Assembly: GCA_963976875.1 (NCBI GenBank)
Contig: CAXBML010000004.1
Span: 121,006-185,005, forward strand
DNA length: 64,000 bases
Origin: Berkiella_A sp963976875
GTDB taxonomy: Bacteria > Pseudomonadota > Gammaproteobacteria > Berkiellales > Berkiellaceae
Direction: 5' to 3'
Part shown: positions 50,540 through 59,195 of the stretch, piece after piece
Position numbering within the stretch: the first letter of the stretch is position 1
How the letters are laid out: each line of letters starts with the position of its first letter
Made by a program: the position numbers and the translations under genes
The notes under the pieces: model-generated
Told to the model about the DNA's origin: nothing
Databases searched by the model: none
The model's input: only the letters and a program-made list of their open reading frames with translations

Positions 50540-52870
50540 CTATGCGTCAACTTTTGCACGTAAATCAGACTTCACGCTGCCTGCATTTTTTTTTGCACGC
50601 ATGACTTCTGCCGCCTTCACCATATTAAGCAATGCTGCTTGCGTTTCTTCCCAAGCTCTTGTTTTTAAACCACAATCCGGATTCACCCATAAGCGCTCGG
50701 CAGGGATCACGTTTGCGGCTTTTTCAAGCAAGGCAACCATTTCATCAACAGATGGTACACGAGGCGAATGAATATCATATACACCCGGACCGATTTCATT
50801 GGGGTATTCAAATGCCTTGAATGCTTCCAATAACTCCATTTGTGATCTAGAAGTCTCCATTGTGATCACATCCGCATCCATCGCTGCAATAGACTCAATC
50901 ACATCGTTGAATTCGGAGTAACACATATGCGTATGAACTTGGGTACTATCTTTGACACCACAAGTGGATAATTTAAATGCATTCACCGCCCATTCTAAGT
51001 AAGTAGGCCAATCACCCTGCTTCAAGGGCAAGCCTTCTCTAAAAGCAGGCTCATCTAATTGAATAACCTGAATGCCGTTGGCTTCTAAATCTTGCAACTC
51101 ATCCCTTAAAGCCAAAGCAATTTGCATTGCAGTGTCTTTTCTAGGTTGGTCATCTCGTACAAAAGACCAACAAAGCATCGTCACAGGACCTGTTAACATA
51201 CCTTTCATGGGTTTTTGCGTTAGAGATTGTGCATATTGGCTCCATTCAACCGTCATGGCCTTCTTGCGCTTTACATCGCCATATATCACTGGGGGCTTGA
51301 CGCAACGAGAACCATAACTTTGAACCCAACCAAATTGGGTAAAAGCATAACCCTCTAATAACTCACCAAAATACTCAACCATATCATTGCGTTCTGCTTC
51401 CCCATGCACTAATACATCTAGCCCAACTTCTTCTTGCCATTGAATCGCTTGCTTAACTTCTTCACGAATAGCCGTTTTATATTCCGCAGCAGTCAATCGC
51501 CCTTCTCGATGATCTTTTCTGATGGTTCTAATTTGAATTGTTTGAGGAAAAGAACCAATCGTCGTCGTTGGAAAATCAGGTAATTTTAAAGCAGCGTGCT
51601 GCTCTTTGGCCCTTACAGCAAAAGCATTCTCACGCGAGAACATTGCTGGCGTCACATTGGCAGCCCGTTCTTTCACATCATTTTGATGAATTTTTTTCGA
51701 TTGGCTTCTAGCAACTTGTGCATTATCACTTTCTTCAAAACGTGCTTGTACGCTGCTAGGCCCATTTCTTAAGGCTTCCGCTAGAATGGCGACTTCTTCT
51801 AATTTTTGAACAGAAAAAGCCATCCATGATTTTAAGTCTGCTGCTAATTTTACTTCTTTATTCAAATCAACGGGAGAATGTAATAACGAACATGAACTGG
51901 CGACCCACAGTTTGTCTCCAATTCTGTCTTTGACAGTTTGCAACATCTCAAATGTTTTGCTTAGGTGATTGCGCCAGATATTTCTGCCGTTTACCACACC
52001 TGCAGACAATACCTTGTAATTTGGCAAGTGATCCAATACCGTGGTTAGTTGCTCAGGTGCGCGTACTAAATCAACATGTAAACCCTCAACTGGCAACTGG
52101 CAAGCCATTTGCGTGTTGTCCCCTAATGCATCAAAATAAGTGGCTAATAAGATTTTAGGGCTTTTGCTTTTTAAGCGTGTGTAAGTAGACTCAAAAGCAT
52201 CTTTCCATTCTTGTGGTAAATCTAAAGTCAAAATAGGCTCATCAATTTGCACCCATTCAATATTCAATTTTTCAAATTTATTCAGAATTTCACTGTACAC
52301 GGCAAGTAGGCTATCAAGTAGATCTAACTTGTTCACTTGTGTATCACGAGTTTTGGCTTGCCATAGAAATGTCAAGGGCCCAATAACAACCGGTTTAACT
52401 TTATGATTTAATTTTTGTGCCTCTTCGATCTCAGTAAAAATTTTATTTGAGGCTAATTGAAAGACTTGGGTTGCACTCAGTTCAGGAACGATATAATGAT
52501 AATTAGTATCAAACCATTTTGTCATTTCCAATGCAGGGACATCTTCCCCGGTTGGTGCACGACCACGTGCCATACGAAAGTAAGTATCTAGGTCTACACC
52601 TTGCTCAGCATTAATTGTGCCGAAACGCGCAGGAACCACCCCCAACATTGTCGCCATATCTAATACTTGATCGTAATATGAAAAATCACCCACGGTGACT
52701 AAATCAACACCCGCTTGCTTTTGATGGGCCCAATTCTCCTCACGGATTTGTTTGCCAACTTCCAGTAAAGCCGAGCGATCAATTTTCCGTGCCCAATAAG
52801 CCTCTACAGCTTTTTTTAATTCTCTATCTTTGCCAATCCGAGGCAATCCTAACGTGTGGGCATAAGTCAT
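50540..52870 (-). CDS. metE: Cobalamin-independent methionine synthase
   Basis: 776-aa zinc enzyme that transfers a methyl group from 5-methyltetrahydropteroyl-triglutamate to homocysteine. The N-terminal domain starts HTLGLPRIGKDRELKKA. The catalytic domain has TTIGSFPQTIQIRTIRKDHREG, HGEAERNDMVEYFGELLEG, GPVTMLCWSFVRDD, and IQLDEPAFREGLPL. Zinc ligands are in HTHMCYSEFNDVI and NPDCGLKTRAW. ATG at 52870 follows TGGAGA and matches the family N-terminus; another ATG 33 nt upstream is possible. No SAM or B12 riboswitch pattern was recognised upstream. Confidence 0.96.
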   Translation of the reverse strand: MTYAHTLGLPRIGKDRELKKAVEAYWARKIDRSALLEVGKQIREENWAHQKQAGVDLVTVGDFSYYDQVLDMATMLGVVPARFGTINAEQGVDLDTYFRMARGRAPTGEDVPALEMTKWFDTNYHYIVPELSATQVFQLASNKIFTEIEEAQKLNHKVKPVVIGPLTFLWQAKTRDTQVNKLDLLDSLLAVYSEILNKFEKLNIEWVQIDEPILTLDLPQEWKDAFESTYTRLKSKSPKILLATYFDALGDNTQMACQLPVEGLHVDLVRAPEQLTTVLDHLPNYKVLSAGVVNGRNIWRNHLSKTFEMLQTVKDRIGDKLWVASSCSLLHSPVDLNKEVKLAADLKSWMAFSVQKLEEVAILAEALRNGPSSVQARFEESDNAQVARSQSKKIHQNDVKERAANVTPAMFSRENAFAVRAKEQHAALKLPDFPTTTIGSFPQTIQIRTIRKDHREGRLTAAEYKTAIREEVKQAIQWQEEVGLDVLVHGEAERNDMVEYFGELLEGYAFTQFGWVQSYGSRCVKPPVIYGDVKRKKAMTVEWSQYAQSLTQKPMKGMLTGPVTMLCWSFVRDDQPRKDTAMQIALALRDELQDLEANGIQVIQLDEPAFREGLPLKQGDWPTYLEWAVNAFKLSTCGVKDSTQVHTHMCYSEFNDVIESIAAMDADVITMETSRSQMELLEAFKAFEYPNEIGPGVYDIHSPRVPSVDEMVALLEKAANVIPAERLWVNPDCGLKTRAWEETQAALLNMVKAAEVMRAKKNAGSVKSDLRAKVDA

Positions 52871-52903
52871 TCCATGTTCTCCATCTTTACGTTTATGATT
52901 CAT

Positions 52904-53364
52904 CTATGAATTCTTTGGCATATAATATAGTAAGTTATTATCCGAACCTATATATAACACCTCAGCACATTTTATTCTGAGCCCCTATTCTGAATCAAGT
53001 TCCCCTCACTCTCAACAATCTTGAAATTTAAAAGTCTATATTTCCGTTTTTTTAATGAGAGGACGTATAATTAAGACAAAATTGTCTTCGCCTAGAACAG
53101 GTCAATATGCAAATATGGAGGTTTTCCGTACACACTAACCTTCAATTTAGCTCCCTGCATGAAGAATTCACCTAAAAATTTATAATTGCTTTTAAAATTG
53201 TTACTTCACTAAAACAAGCATCTCAAAACAATAATAATCATACATTTCAACAACTTACATTAATTTGGCGTTTTTAAGTTAAGATTTTACCTCACCGTTC
53301 ATCCGCTTATTTTGTTATCTATCTCAATTATATTGACTTTTTTTGATTTTTTTTCAGTTAACTA
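52904..53364. other. AT-rich intergenic region between metE and the TetR gene
   Basis: Divergent intergenic region of more than 400 nt with no recognisable gene or repeat. It must hold the metE promoter on the minus strand; I could not identify it with confidence. Many A/T runs are present near 53340-53355. Confidence 0.5.
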
Positions 53365-53392
53365 TTGAACTTGGTGTGTAAGCCGGTATAAT
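53365..53392 (+). promoter_or_regulatory. Sigma70-type promoter for the TetR regulator
   Basis: -35 TTGAAC (53365-53370), 16-nt spacer, and -10 TATAAT (53387-53392) in perfect consensus form. Transcription would start near 53399, shortly before the leader ORF at 53415. Confidence 0.65.
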
Positions 53393-53414
53393 TACCAAAT
53401 TCAGAAGGCTAACG

Positions 53415-53489
53415 ATGAGTCCAACAGCTGGATTAAAAGTTTATTTTAAAACAAGACAATTAGTAGGTATTGAAAATGGTAAAACGTAA
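53415..53489 (+). CDS. 24-codon leader ORF overlapping the TetR gene start
   Basis: ATG at 53415 preceded by AGAAGG encodes a 24-residue peptide (MSPTAGLKVYFKT...) ending TAA at 53487-53489, 13 nt inside the TetR coding region. It sits between the promoter and tetR. It may couple translation of the regulator, or be incidental; no ribosome stalling pattern is evident. Confidence 0.4.
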   Translation: MSPTAGLKVYFKTRQLVGIENGKT

Positions 53490-54039
53490 CGACAAGCGCG
53501 AAAGATTAATTGATGCAGCTGATCAGTTGTTTCATCAACAAGGTGTAAGCACAACAACACTGGCTAATATTGCCACTTTGGCGGAAGTGCCACTAGGTAA
53601 TGTTTATTATTACTTTAAATCAAAAGATTCTATTACTTTAGCTGTTATTGAACGTCGTAAAAGAAAATTGAACAGCTTGTTCACTGAATTAAACACACGT
53701 GAAGACATTAAAGGTCGTTTACAAGCCTTCATCAACCACTCAGAAAGCTTAGCTGAAGAAGCGGCTCGTTTTGGTGATTCTTTAGGTAGCTTATGTCAAG
53801 AACTAGGTAAGCAAGGTGGTGCGATTTCTGAAGCAGCAGCTAACTTAATGAACGAATTGCTACAGTGGTCTGAAAGACAATTTACAGCTTTAGGTAAAAC
53901 TGAAGAAGAATCTTCTAAGTTTGCTTTAAACTTTGTTTCAAGCTTACAAGGTATTAACTTAATTACGTTAGCCTTCAAAGATCCTAATTTCGTTAACCGA
54001 CAAGGTAAATTCTTGTCACAATGGATTGCTGCAATCTAA
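53476..54039 (+). CDS. TetR/AcrR family transcriptional regulator
   Basis: 187-aa one-component repressor. The N-terminal helix-turn-helix domain covers residues about 8-55: LIDAADQLFHQQGVSTTTL, IATLAEVPLGNVYYYFKSKD. A helical ligand-binding domain follows. It ends with a WI pair in the style of the family. ATG at 53476 follows TAGTAGGT. The target is unknown; neighbours are metE (divergent) and nrdA (downstream, after a terminator). The whole gene lies on its own transcript. Confidence 0.92.
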   Translation: MVKRNDKRERLIDAADQLFHQQGVSTTTLANIATLAEVPLGNVYYYFKSKDSITLAVIERRKRKLNSLFTELNTREDIKGRLQAFINHSESLAEEAARFGDSLGSLCQELGKQGGAISEAAANLMNELLQWSERQFTALGKTEEESSKFALNFVSSLQGINLITLAFKDPNFVNRQGKFLSQWIAAI

Positions 54040-54064
54040 TCCGTTGTAGGTATCTACAGTTTTT

Positions 54065-54099
54065 TTCTCCTCTCAGTCCCTTTGAGAGGAGGAATTTTT
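54065..54099 (+). terminator. Rho-independent terminator after the TetR gene
   Basis: Stem CTCCTCTCA / TGAGAGGAG (54067-54075 and 54083-54091) followed by GAATTTTTA. Confidence 0.78.
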
Positions 54100-54147
54100 A
54101 AATACTCAGCTTTTCCACAAGTTATACCCAGGTTCTCCACTTGCATC

Positions 54148-54303
54148 TGCCCCAAAAACGCACTATCTTGTGTGTAGGTGCTGAGTCATATCTATATGTT
54201 GGGGTTCAAAAGGTATTCCTCCAAATTGATCTTCACTCCTTTTTTAATTAGCCGATCAACTATTTGAACGGTTTTGGCACTGATTTGTGCCCCAAAAAAG
54301 CAC
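54148..54303 (+). repeat. Pair of direct repeats (TGCCCCAAAAA-GCAC) in the nrdA upstream region
   Basis: Sixteen-nt copies TGCCCCAAAAACGCAC (54148-54163) and TGCCCCAAAAAAGCAC (54288-54303), 140 bp apart, differ at one base. The first overlaps the proposed NrdR box. They may be operator sites or chance. Confidence 0.4.
54158..54204 (+). promoter_or_regulatory. Putative tandem NrdR boxes upstream of nrdA
   Basis: Compared with the NrdR palindrome ACACwATATaTwGTGT, site ACGCACTATCTTGTGT (54158-54173) matches 13 of 16 positions and TATCTATATGTTGGGG (54189-54204) 10 of 16. The starts are 31 bp apart, the three-turn spacing usual for paired NrdR sites. NrdR would repress nrdAB when dATP is high. 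A near-DnaA box TTTTCCACA lies at 54111-54119. Confidence 0.5.
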
Positions 54304-54363
54304 CTCTTTACGCTAATTGCATTTAAAAATAACATATTCTTTGCTAATCGAGGAGCATACCGC

Positions 54364-57219
54364 ATGGCTGAACTGAGAACAGATACGAATCAGCAGCAAA
54401 ACAATGACGCAGTCGTTGCGACGGCTACCGTTGATCCTAAAAATTTAAAACCAGGCCAACTATATGTCATGCGCCGTGACAATCGTACTTTAGTGCCTTT
54501 TAATGCAGATAAAATCACCATTGCGATTACCAAAGCCTACTTAAAAGTAGAAGGTGGTAATGCCGCAGCCTCAACACGTGTTCATGAAGTTGTCGAAGAA
54601 TTAACACAACAAATAGTCTCTACAGCGTCATCTCGCTACCTCAATACAGATGGCTTTGTTAGAGTCGAAGAAGTGCAAGACCAAGTGGAATTAGCCCTAA
54701 TGCGTAATGGCCTACATAAAGTAGCCAGAGAATACATTCTTTATAGGGAAACTCGTCGCCAAGCCAGAGATGCAAAAAAAGAAGAGCAAAAGGATCAAAC
54801 CGATCTGATCTATATTACGTTAAGTGATGGTCGCAAACGTCTACTAGACGATGAGCACCTACAAAAAGTGGTTACGCAAAGTTGCGAGAACCTTTCAGAT
54901 GTTGATGCACAAGCGATTATTAAAGAAACAAAACGTAATCTCTTTGATGGCATTAAAATGGATGACTTACATAAAGCATTAATTATGAGTGCTCGTACTA
55001 AGATTGAGTTAGAGCCTAATTATAGCTTTGTCGCTGCTCGCTTACTGCTGAGTGAATTACACCATGAAGCATTAAAATTTTTAGCCTTACCTAATGCAGA
55101 GACAAAAATAGAAAAAGTGGCCCTGTACCCACAAGTACTGAAAAAATTTATCGATGTGGGTGTAGAACATGACTTGCTCAGCGAAGAGCTTAAAACTTTT
55201 GATTTAGATAAGTTAGGTGCAGCGTTAAATCTTGACCAAGATATGCAATTTACCTATCTAAGTTTGCAAACACTGTACGATCGCTATTTTTTACATCTTG
55301 ATGGTAAACGTTTCGAACTACCACAAATTTTCTTTATGCGCGTTGCCATGGGGCTTGCTATCAACGAAGAAAATAAAAACGACAGAGCGATAGAATTCTA
55401 TAATCTTATTTCTTCATTCGATTATATGAGCTCTACCCCGACTTTATTTAATTCAGCAACGACTAGACCCCAGTTATCTAGCTGCTACTTAACACATATA
55501 CCTGATGATTTAGCCGAAATTTATAATGCCATTAAAGATAATGCTTTATTGTCAAAATTTGCTGGCGGCCTGGGTAATGACTGGACATCTGTTCGCGCAA
55601 TGGGCGCCCATATCAAAGGCACCAACGGTAAATCTCAGGGAGTGGTTCCCTTCTTAAAAGTCGCTAATGACACAGCCGTTGCGGTAAACCAAGGTGGTAA
55701 ACGCAAAGGCGCTGTCTGTGCTTACCTGGAAACTTGGCATTTAGATATCGAAGAGTTTATTGATTTAAGAAAAAATACAGGGGATGAAAGACGCAGAACT
55801 CATGATATGAATACTGCCAATTGGGTGCCTGATTTATTCATGAAGCGTGTTATGGAAAAGCAAGACTGGACACTATTCTCACCTGATGATGTGCCTGATT
55901 TGCATGACTTGTATGGTGTTGCGTTTGAAGAAGCTTATAAAGCTTATGAAGCACAAACTAAGACAGGCGAAATTAAAAACTTTAAGAGATTGCCCGCAAT
56001 TAACTTGTGGCGCAAAATGCTTGGGCTTATTTTTGAGACGGGCCATCCTTGGATTACTTTCAAAGATCCTTGTAATATCCGTTCGCCACAGCAACACACA
56101 GGTGTCGTACACTCATCGAATCTTTGTACTGAGATTACGTTGAATACCTCTGTTGATGAAATTGCTGTTTGTAACTTAGGTAGTGTTAACTTATCTCAAC
56201 ATATTACGGCTAATGGCATTGATGAGAAGAAGCTAGAAAAAACCATTAATACCGCCATCAGAATGCTAGATAATGTCATTGATATTAACTATTACTCGGT
56301 CGATCAAGCCAAACGCTCAAACCTACGTCATAGACCAATTGGTATGGGTATTATGGGGTTCCAAGATGCACTCTATAAAATGGATATTGCATATGCTTCA
56401 CAAGAAGCCGTGGATTTTGCAGATAAGACCATGGAACTCGTCAGTTATTATGCAATAAAAGCCTCGACTAATTTAGCAGAGGAGCGTGGTGCCTATGAAA
56501 CCTTCAAAGGCTCTCTCTGGAGCCAAGGCATACTGCCAATCGATTCTATTAATAGCCTAAAAGAATATCGTGGCCAATACTTAGAAATTGATGCGTCACA
56601 AACTTTAGATTGGGACACCTTACGCAAAAGAGTCCAATCCGTTGGAATGCGTAACTCTAATGTTATGGCCATTGCACCTACGGCAACAATCTCTAATATT
56701 TGCGGTGTATGCCAATCAATTGAGCCTACTTACCAAAATTTATACGTTAAATCTAACCTCTCAGGTGAATTTACTGTTGTAAATCCACACTTGGTAAAAG
56801 ATTTAAAAGCTTTAAATATCTGGGATGAAGTACTGGTCAACGATTTAAAATATTTCAATGGTAGTGTGCAAAAAATTGATCGTATCCCCCAGGATATAAA
56901 GCAAAAATATGCAACCGCTTTTGAAATCGACTCTAGCTGGCTAATAGAAGCAGGTGCTCGTAGACAAAAATGGATAGACCAGAGCCAATCGCTCAACATC
57001 TATATTGCTCAAGCCTCTGGTAAAAAAATGGACGAGGTCTATAAGCTAGCTTGGTTAAGAGGCTTAAAAACCACTTACTACTGTCGATCACTCGGTGCCT
57101 CCGATACTGAAAAATCGACCATCACCAGAAGTACTTTAAATGCTGTACAACCTGCAAACGGGAATAGTCAACCTCAGATGTGCTCAATTGACGATCCTGA
57201 ATGTGAAGCGTGCCAATAA
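54364..57219 (+). CDS. nrdA: Ribonucleoside-diphosphate reductase, alpha subunit (class I)
   Basis: 951-aa large subunit. It is longer than E. coli NrdA because the N-terminus carries an ATP-cone (about 33-125, starting YVMRRDNRTLVPFNADKI) and a second cone-like region (about 140-230, SDGRKRLLDDEHLQK). Catalytic segments are STPTLFNSATTRPQLSSCYL (Cys), SNLCTEITLN (thiyl-radical Cys), MRNSNVMAIAPTATISNICG (phosphate loop), and the C-terminal redox pair CEAC. ATG at 54364 follows GAGGAG; a longer TTG-started frame lacks support. It is followed by nrdB after 45 nt. Allosteric control by dATP/ATP through the cones is expected. Confidence 0.97.
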   Translation: MAELRTDTNQQQNNDAVVATATVDPKNLKPGQLYVMRRDNRTLVPFNADKITIAITKAYLKVEGGNAAASTRVHEVVEELTQQIVSTASSRYLNTDGFVRVEEVQDQVELALMRNGLHKVAREYILYRETRRQARDAKKEEQKDQTDLIYITLSDGRKRLLDDEHLQKVVTQSCENLSDVDAQAIIKETKRNLFDGIKMDDLHKALIMSARTKIELEPNYSFVAARLLLSELHHEALKFLALPNAETKIEKVALYPQVLKKFIDVGVEHDLLSEELKTFDLDKLGAALNLDQDMQFTYLSLQTLYDRYFLHLDGKRFELPQIFFMRVAMGLAINEENKNDRAIEFYNLISSFDYMSSTPTLFNSATTRPQLSSCYLTHIPDDLAEIYNAIKDNALLSKFAGGLGNDWTSVRAMGAHIKGTNGKSQGVVPFLKVANDTAVAVNQGGKRKGAVCAYLETWHLDIEEFIDLRKNTGDERRRTHDMNTANWVPDLFMKRVMEKQDWTLFSPDDVPDLHDLYGVAFEEAYKAYEAQTKTGEIKNFKRLPAINLWRKMLGLIFETGHPWITFKDPCNIRSPQQHTGVVHSSNLCTEITLNTSVDEIAVCNLGSVNLSQHITANGIDEKKLEKTINTAIRMLDNVIDINYYSVDQAKRSNLRHRPIGMGIMGFQDALYKMDIAYASQEAVDFADKTMELVSYYAIKASTNLAEERGAYETFKGSLWSQGILPIDSINSLKEYRGQYLEIDASQTLDWDTLRKRVQSVGMRNSNVMAIAPTATISNICGVCQSIEPTYQNLYVKSNLSGEFTVVNPHLVKDLKALNIWDEVLVNDLKYFNGSVQKIDRIPQDIKQKYATAFEIDSSWLIEAGARRQKWIDQSQSLNIYIAQASGKKMDEVYKLAWLRGLKTTYYCRSLGASDTEKSTITRSTLNAVQPANGNSQPQMCSIDDPECEACQ

Positions 57220-57264
57220 TAACGCGCGCTTTACAGAAATACTGATTAAAACAAGGGGAAAATA

Positions 57265-58368
57265 ATGACAACAGCATCACAAGAGCAAAAAGCAAACCCA
57301 GTTGAACCTAAAGGTGCGACCGGACTAGAAGATCTAGAAATGGGTGCCGCAAGAATTCAAGTAGACGACAAGAAAATTATTAATTGTCGCGCGGACTTAA
57401 ACCAACTTGTGCCATTTAAATATGATTGGGCTTGGGACAAATATCTCACGGGCTGTGCCAACCATTGGATGCCAACAGAAATCAACATGTCTGCCGATGT
57501 GGCATTGTGGAAATCAGCTGATGGCTTAACAGCCGATGAGAAAATGATTATTGAACGTAATTTAGGATTCTTCTCTACAGCAGACTCTTTAGTGGCTAAT
57601 AACCTAGTACTGGCTGTTTACAAGCACATAACAAATCCCGAATGTCGCCAATATTTATTGCGCCAAGCATTTGAAGAGGCATTGCACACCCATGCTTATC
57701 AATATGTCATTGAAAGCTTAGGCATGGATGAAGCACGTATCTTTAACATGTACAGAGAGCTACCATCCGTTGCCAAAAAAGCCGCTTGGGCTCTACCGTT
57801 CACCCAAAGCTTATGTGACCCAGACTTTGTAACCGGTACATTTGAAGCCGATCAAAGATTATTGCGTGATTTGATTGCTTTTTATGTCGTTTTTGAAGGT
57901 ATCTTCTTTTATGTTGGCTTTACTCAAATTTTCACTTTGGGGCGACGCAATAAAATGGTGGGCACCTCTGAACAATTCCAATATATTATGCGTGATGAAT
58001 CTATGCATATGAACTTTGGTATTGATGTCATCAACCAAATCAAAATAGAAAATCCTGAACTTTGGACTAAAGAATTCCAAGCAGAAATAATGAAGCTGGT
58101 TCGTGAAGGCGTTGAGTTAGAGAAACAATATGCCGTCGATACGATGCCTCGCGGCATATTAGGATTAAATGCTGGCATGTTTAATGAATATTTAGAGTTT
58201 ATTGCCAATAGGCGCTGTGCGCAAATTGGATTACCAGAACAATATTCAGGTGCAAGCAATCCTTTCCCTTGGATGAGCGAAATGATTGACTTGAAAAAAG
58301 AGAAAAATTTCTTTGAAACTCGGGTCACTGAGTATCAAACAGGCGGTACTCTCAGCTGGGATGATTGA
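57265..58368 (+). CDS. nrdB: Ribonucleoside-diphosphate reductase, beta subunit (class I)
   Basis: 367-aa di-iron radical subunit. Metal ligands include Asp107 (STADSLVANN), Glu138 and His141 (EEALHTHAYQ), then FEGIFFYVGF and RDESMHMNFGID. The surrounding sequence (ERNLGFFSTADSLVANNLVL, HTHAYQYVIESLGMDEA) is of the group that includes the chlamydial Mn/Fe enzyme, but the radical position here is Tyr145 rather than Phe, so a tyrosyl radical is expected. The C-terminal tail needed for binding NrdA is present (TGGTLSWDD). AGGGGA site before the ATG. Co-transcribed with nrdA. Confidence 0.96.
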   Translation: MTTASQEQKANPVEPKGATGLEDLEMGAARIQVDDKKIINCRADLNQLVPFKYDWAWDKYLTGCANHWMPTEINMSADVALWKSADGLTADEKMIIERNLGFFSTADSLVANNLVLAVYKHITNPECRQYLLRQAFEEALHTHAYQYVIESLGMDEARIFNMYRELPSVAKKAAWALPFTQSLCDPDFVTGTFEADQRLLRDLIAFYVVFEGIFFYVGFTQIFTLGRRNKMVGTSEQFQYIMRDESMHMNFGIDVINQIKIENPELWTKEFQAEIMKLVREGVELEKQYAVDTMPRGILGLNAGMFNEYLEFIANRRCAQIGLPEQYSGASNPFPWMSEMIDLKKEKNFFETRVTEYQTGGTLSWDD

Positions 58369-58379
58369 TATCCCATTTT

Positions 58380-58407
58380 GCCCGGGTATTTTACCCGGGC
58401 TTTTTTT
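58380..58407 (+). terminator. Rho-independent terminator after nrdAB
   Basis: Stem GCCCGGGTA / TACCCGGGC (58380-58388 and 58392-58400) followed by seven T. Confidence 0.93.
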
Positions 58408-58475
58408 ATCTAATCGATTTCTTTTCTTATTTATGCGAGAATAATCAAAAGCAATTCGCATAGAGCTGACCCAAA

Positions 58476-59090
58476 ATGATACATTACCTATTTTTAATTG
58501 GTATCACTGTAGAAGCCATGACCGGCGCACTAGCTGCTGGACGCAAAAATATGGACATGATGGGCGCCATTATGATTGGGGTTGTCACAGGATTAGGCGG
58601 CGGTGCCGTTCGTGATCTGCTTCTTGATCGCCACCCACTTAGCTGGATAGATAATCCAAGGTTTGTCGTAATCACCGCAACAGCTGCTTTTTTGACAATC
58701 ATTTTTAGCCATTGGCTACGTAAACTTTCCAGAATATTTTTAATTTTAGATGCGCTCGGCCTAGCAACTTTCTCTGTTGTTGGCACTAAAATTGGTATTG
58801 ATATGCATTTATCTCCAGTCATTATTGCTGTTGTCGCGATGATCAATGGTGCCTGTGGCGGCATGTTGCGCGATATTCTCTGCAATGATGTGCCACTGGT
58901 TTTACGCAAAGAACTCTATGCTATCGTCGCATTATTCGCTTCAGTTTTGTATATGACTATTAATTATTTTTATCCAGACTGGGTTGGTACAGAAATATTT
59001 ACCATTGCATCTGCTTTTATACTAAGATTATGTGCTATTTATTGGCACTTAGAGTTGCCCAAGTTTCATTACGATCATTCTATTCACTAA
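58476..59090 (+). CDS. TRIC/UPF0126 family cation channel-like membrane protein
   Basis: 204-aa integral membrane protein with about seven transmembrane segments. Two internal repeats each carry a glycine-rich kinked helix and Arg-Asp: GLGGGAVRDLLLDRHPLSWI and ACGGMLRDILCNDVPLVLRKELYA. This is the UPF0126 (YicG) pattern; prokaryotic members are homologues of trimeric intracellular cation channels. The ion carried is not known from sequence. It stands alone after the nrdAB terminator. Confidence 0.9.
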   Translation: MIHYLFLIGITVEAMTGALAAGRKNMDMMGAIMIGVVTGLGGGAVRDLLLDRHPLSWIDNPRFVVITATAAFLTIIFSHWLRKLSRIFLILDALGLATFSVVGTKIGIDMHLSPVIIAVVAMINGACGGMLRDILCNDVPLVLRKELYAIVALFASVLYMTINYFYPDWVGTEIFTIASAFILRLCAIYWHLELPKFHYDHSIH

Positions 59091-59195
59091 AGAACAAGTC
59101 ACTGGGCAACAAACTTCGTGCACGTCCTTAAGTAACTCGTTATAATTATGTTCATATAAACCACTTCTAATTCTTCTATATTAAGGGCACAATAA

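Noticed and set aside
52871..53364. SAM or cobalamin riboswitch upstream of metE
   Set aside because: I looked for conserved box sequences and stems in the metE leader direction and saw none; the region is plain AT-rich DNA.
57265..58368. Class Ic (Phe-type, Mn/Fe) ribonucleotide reductase
   Set aside because: The radical position is Tyr145, not Phe, despite the chlamydial-like surroundings.
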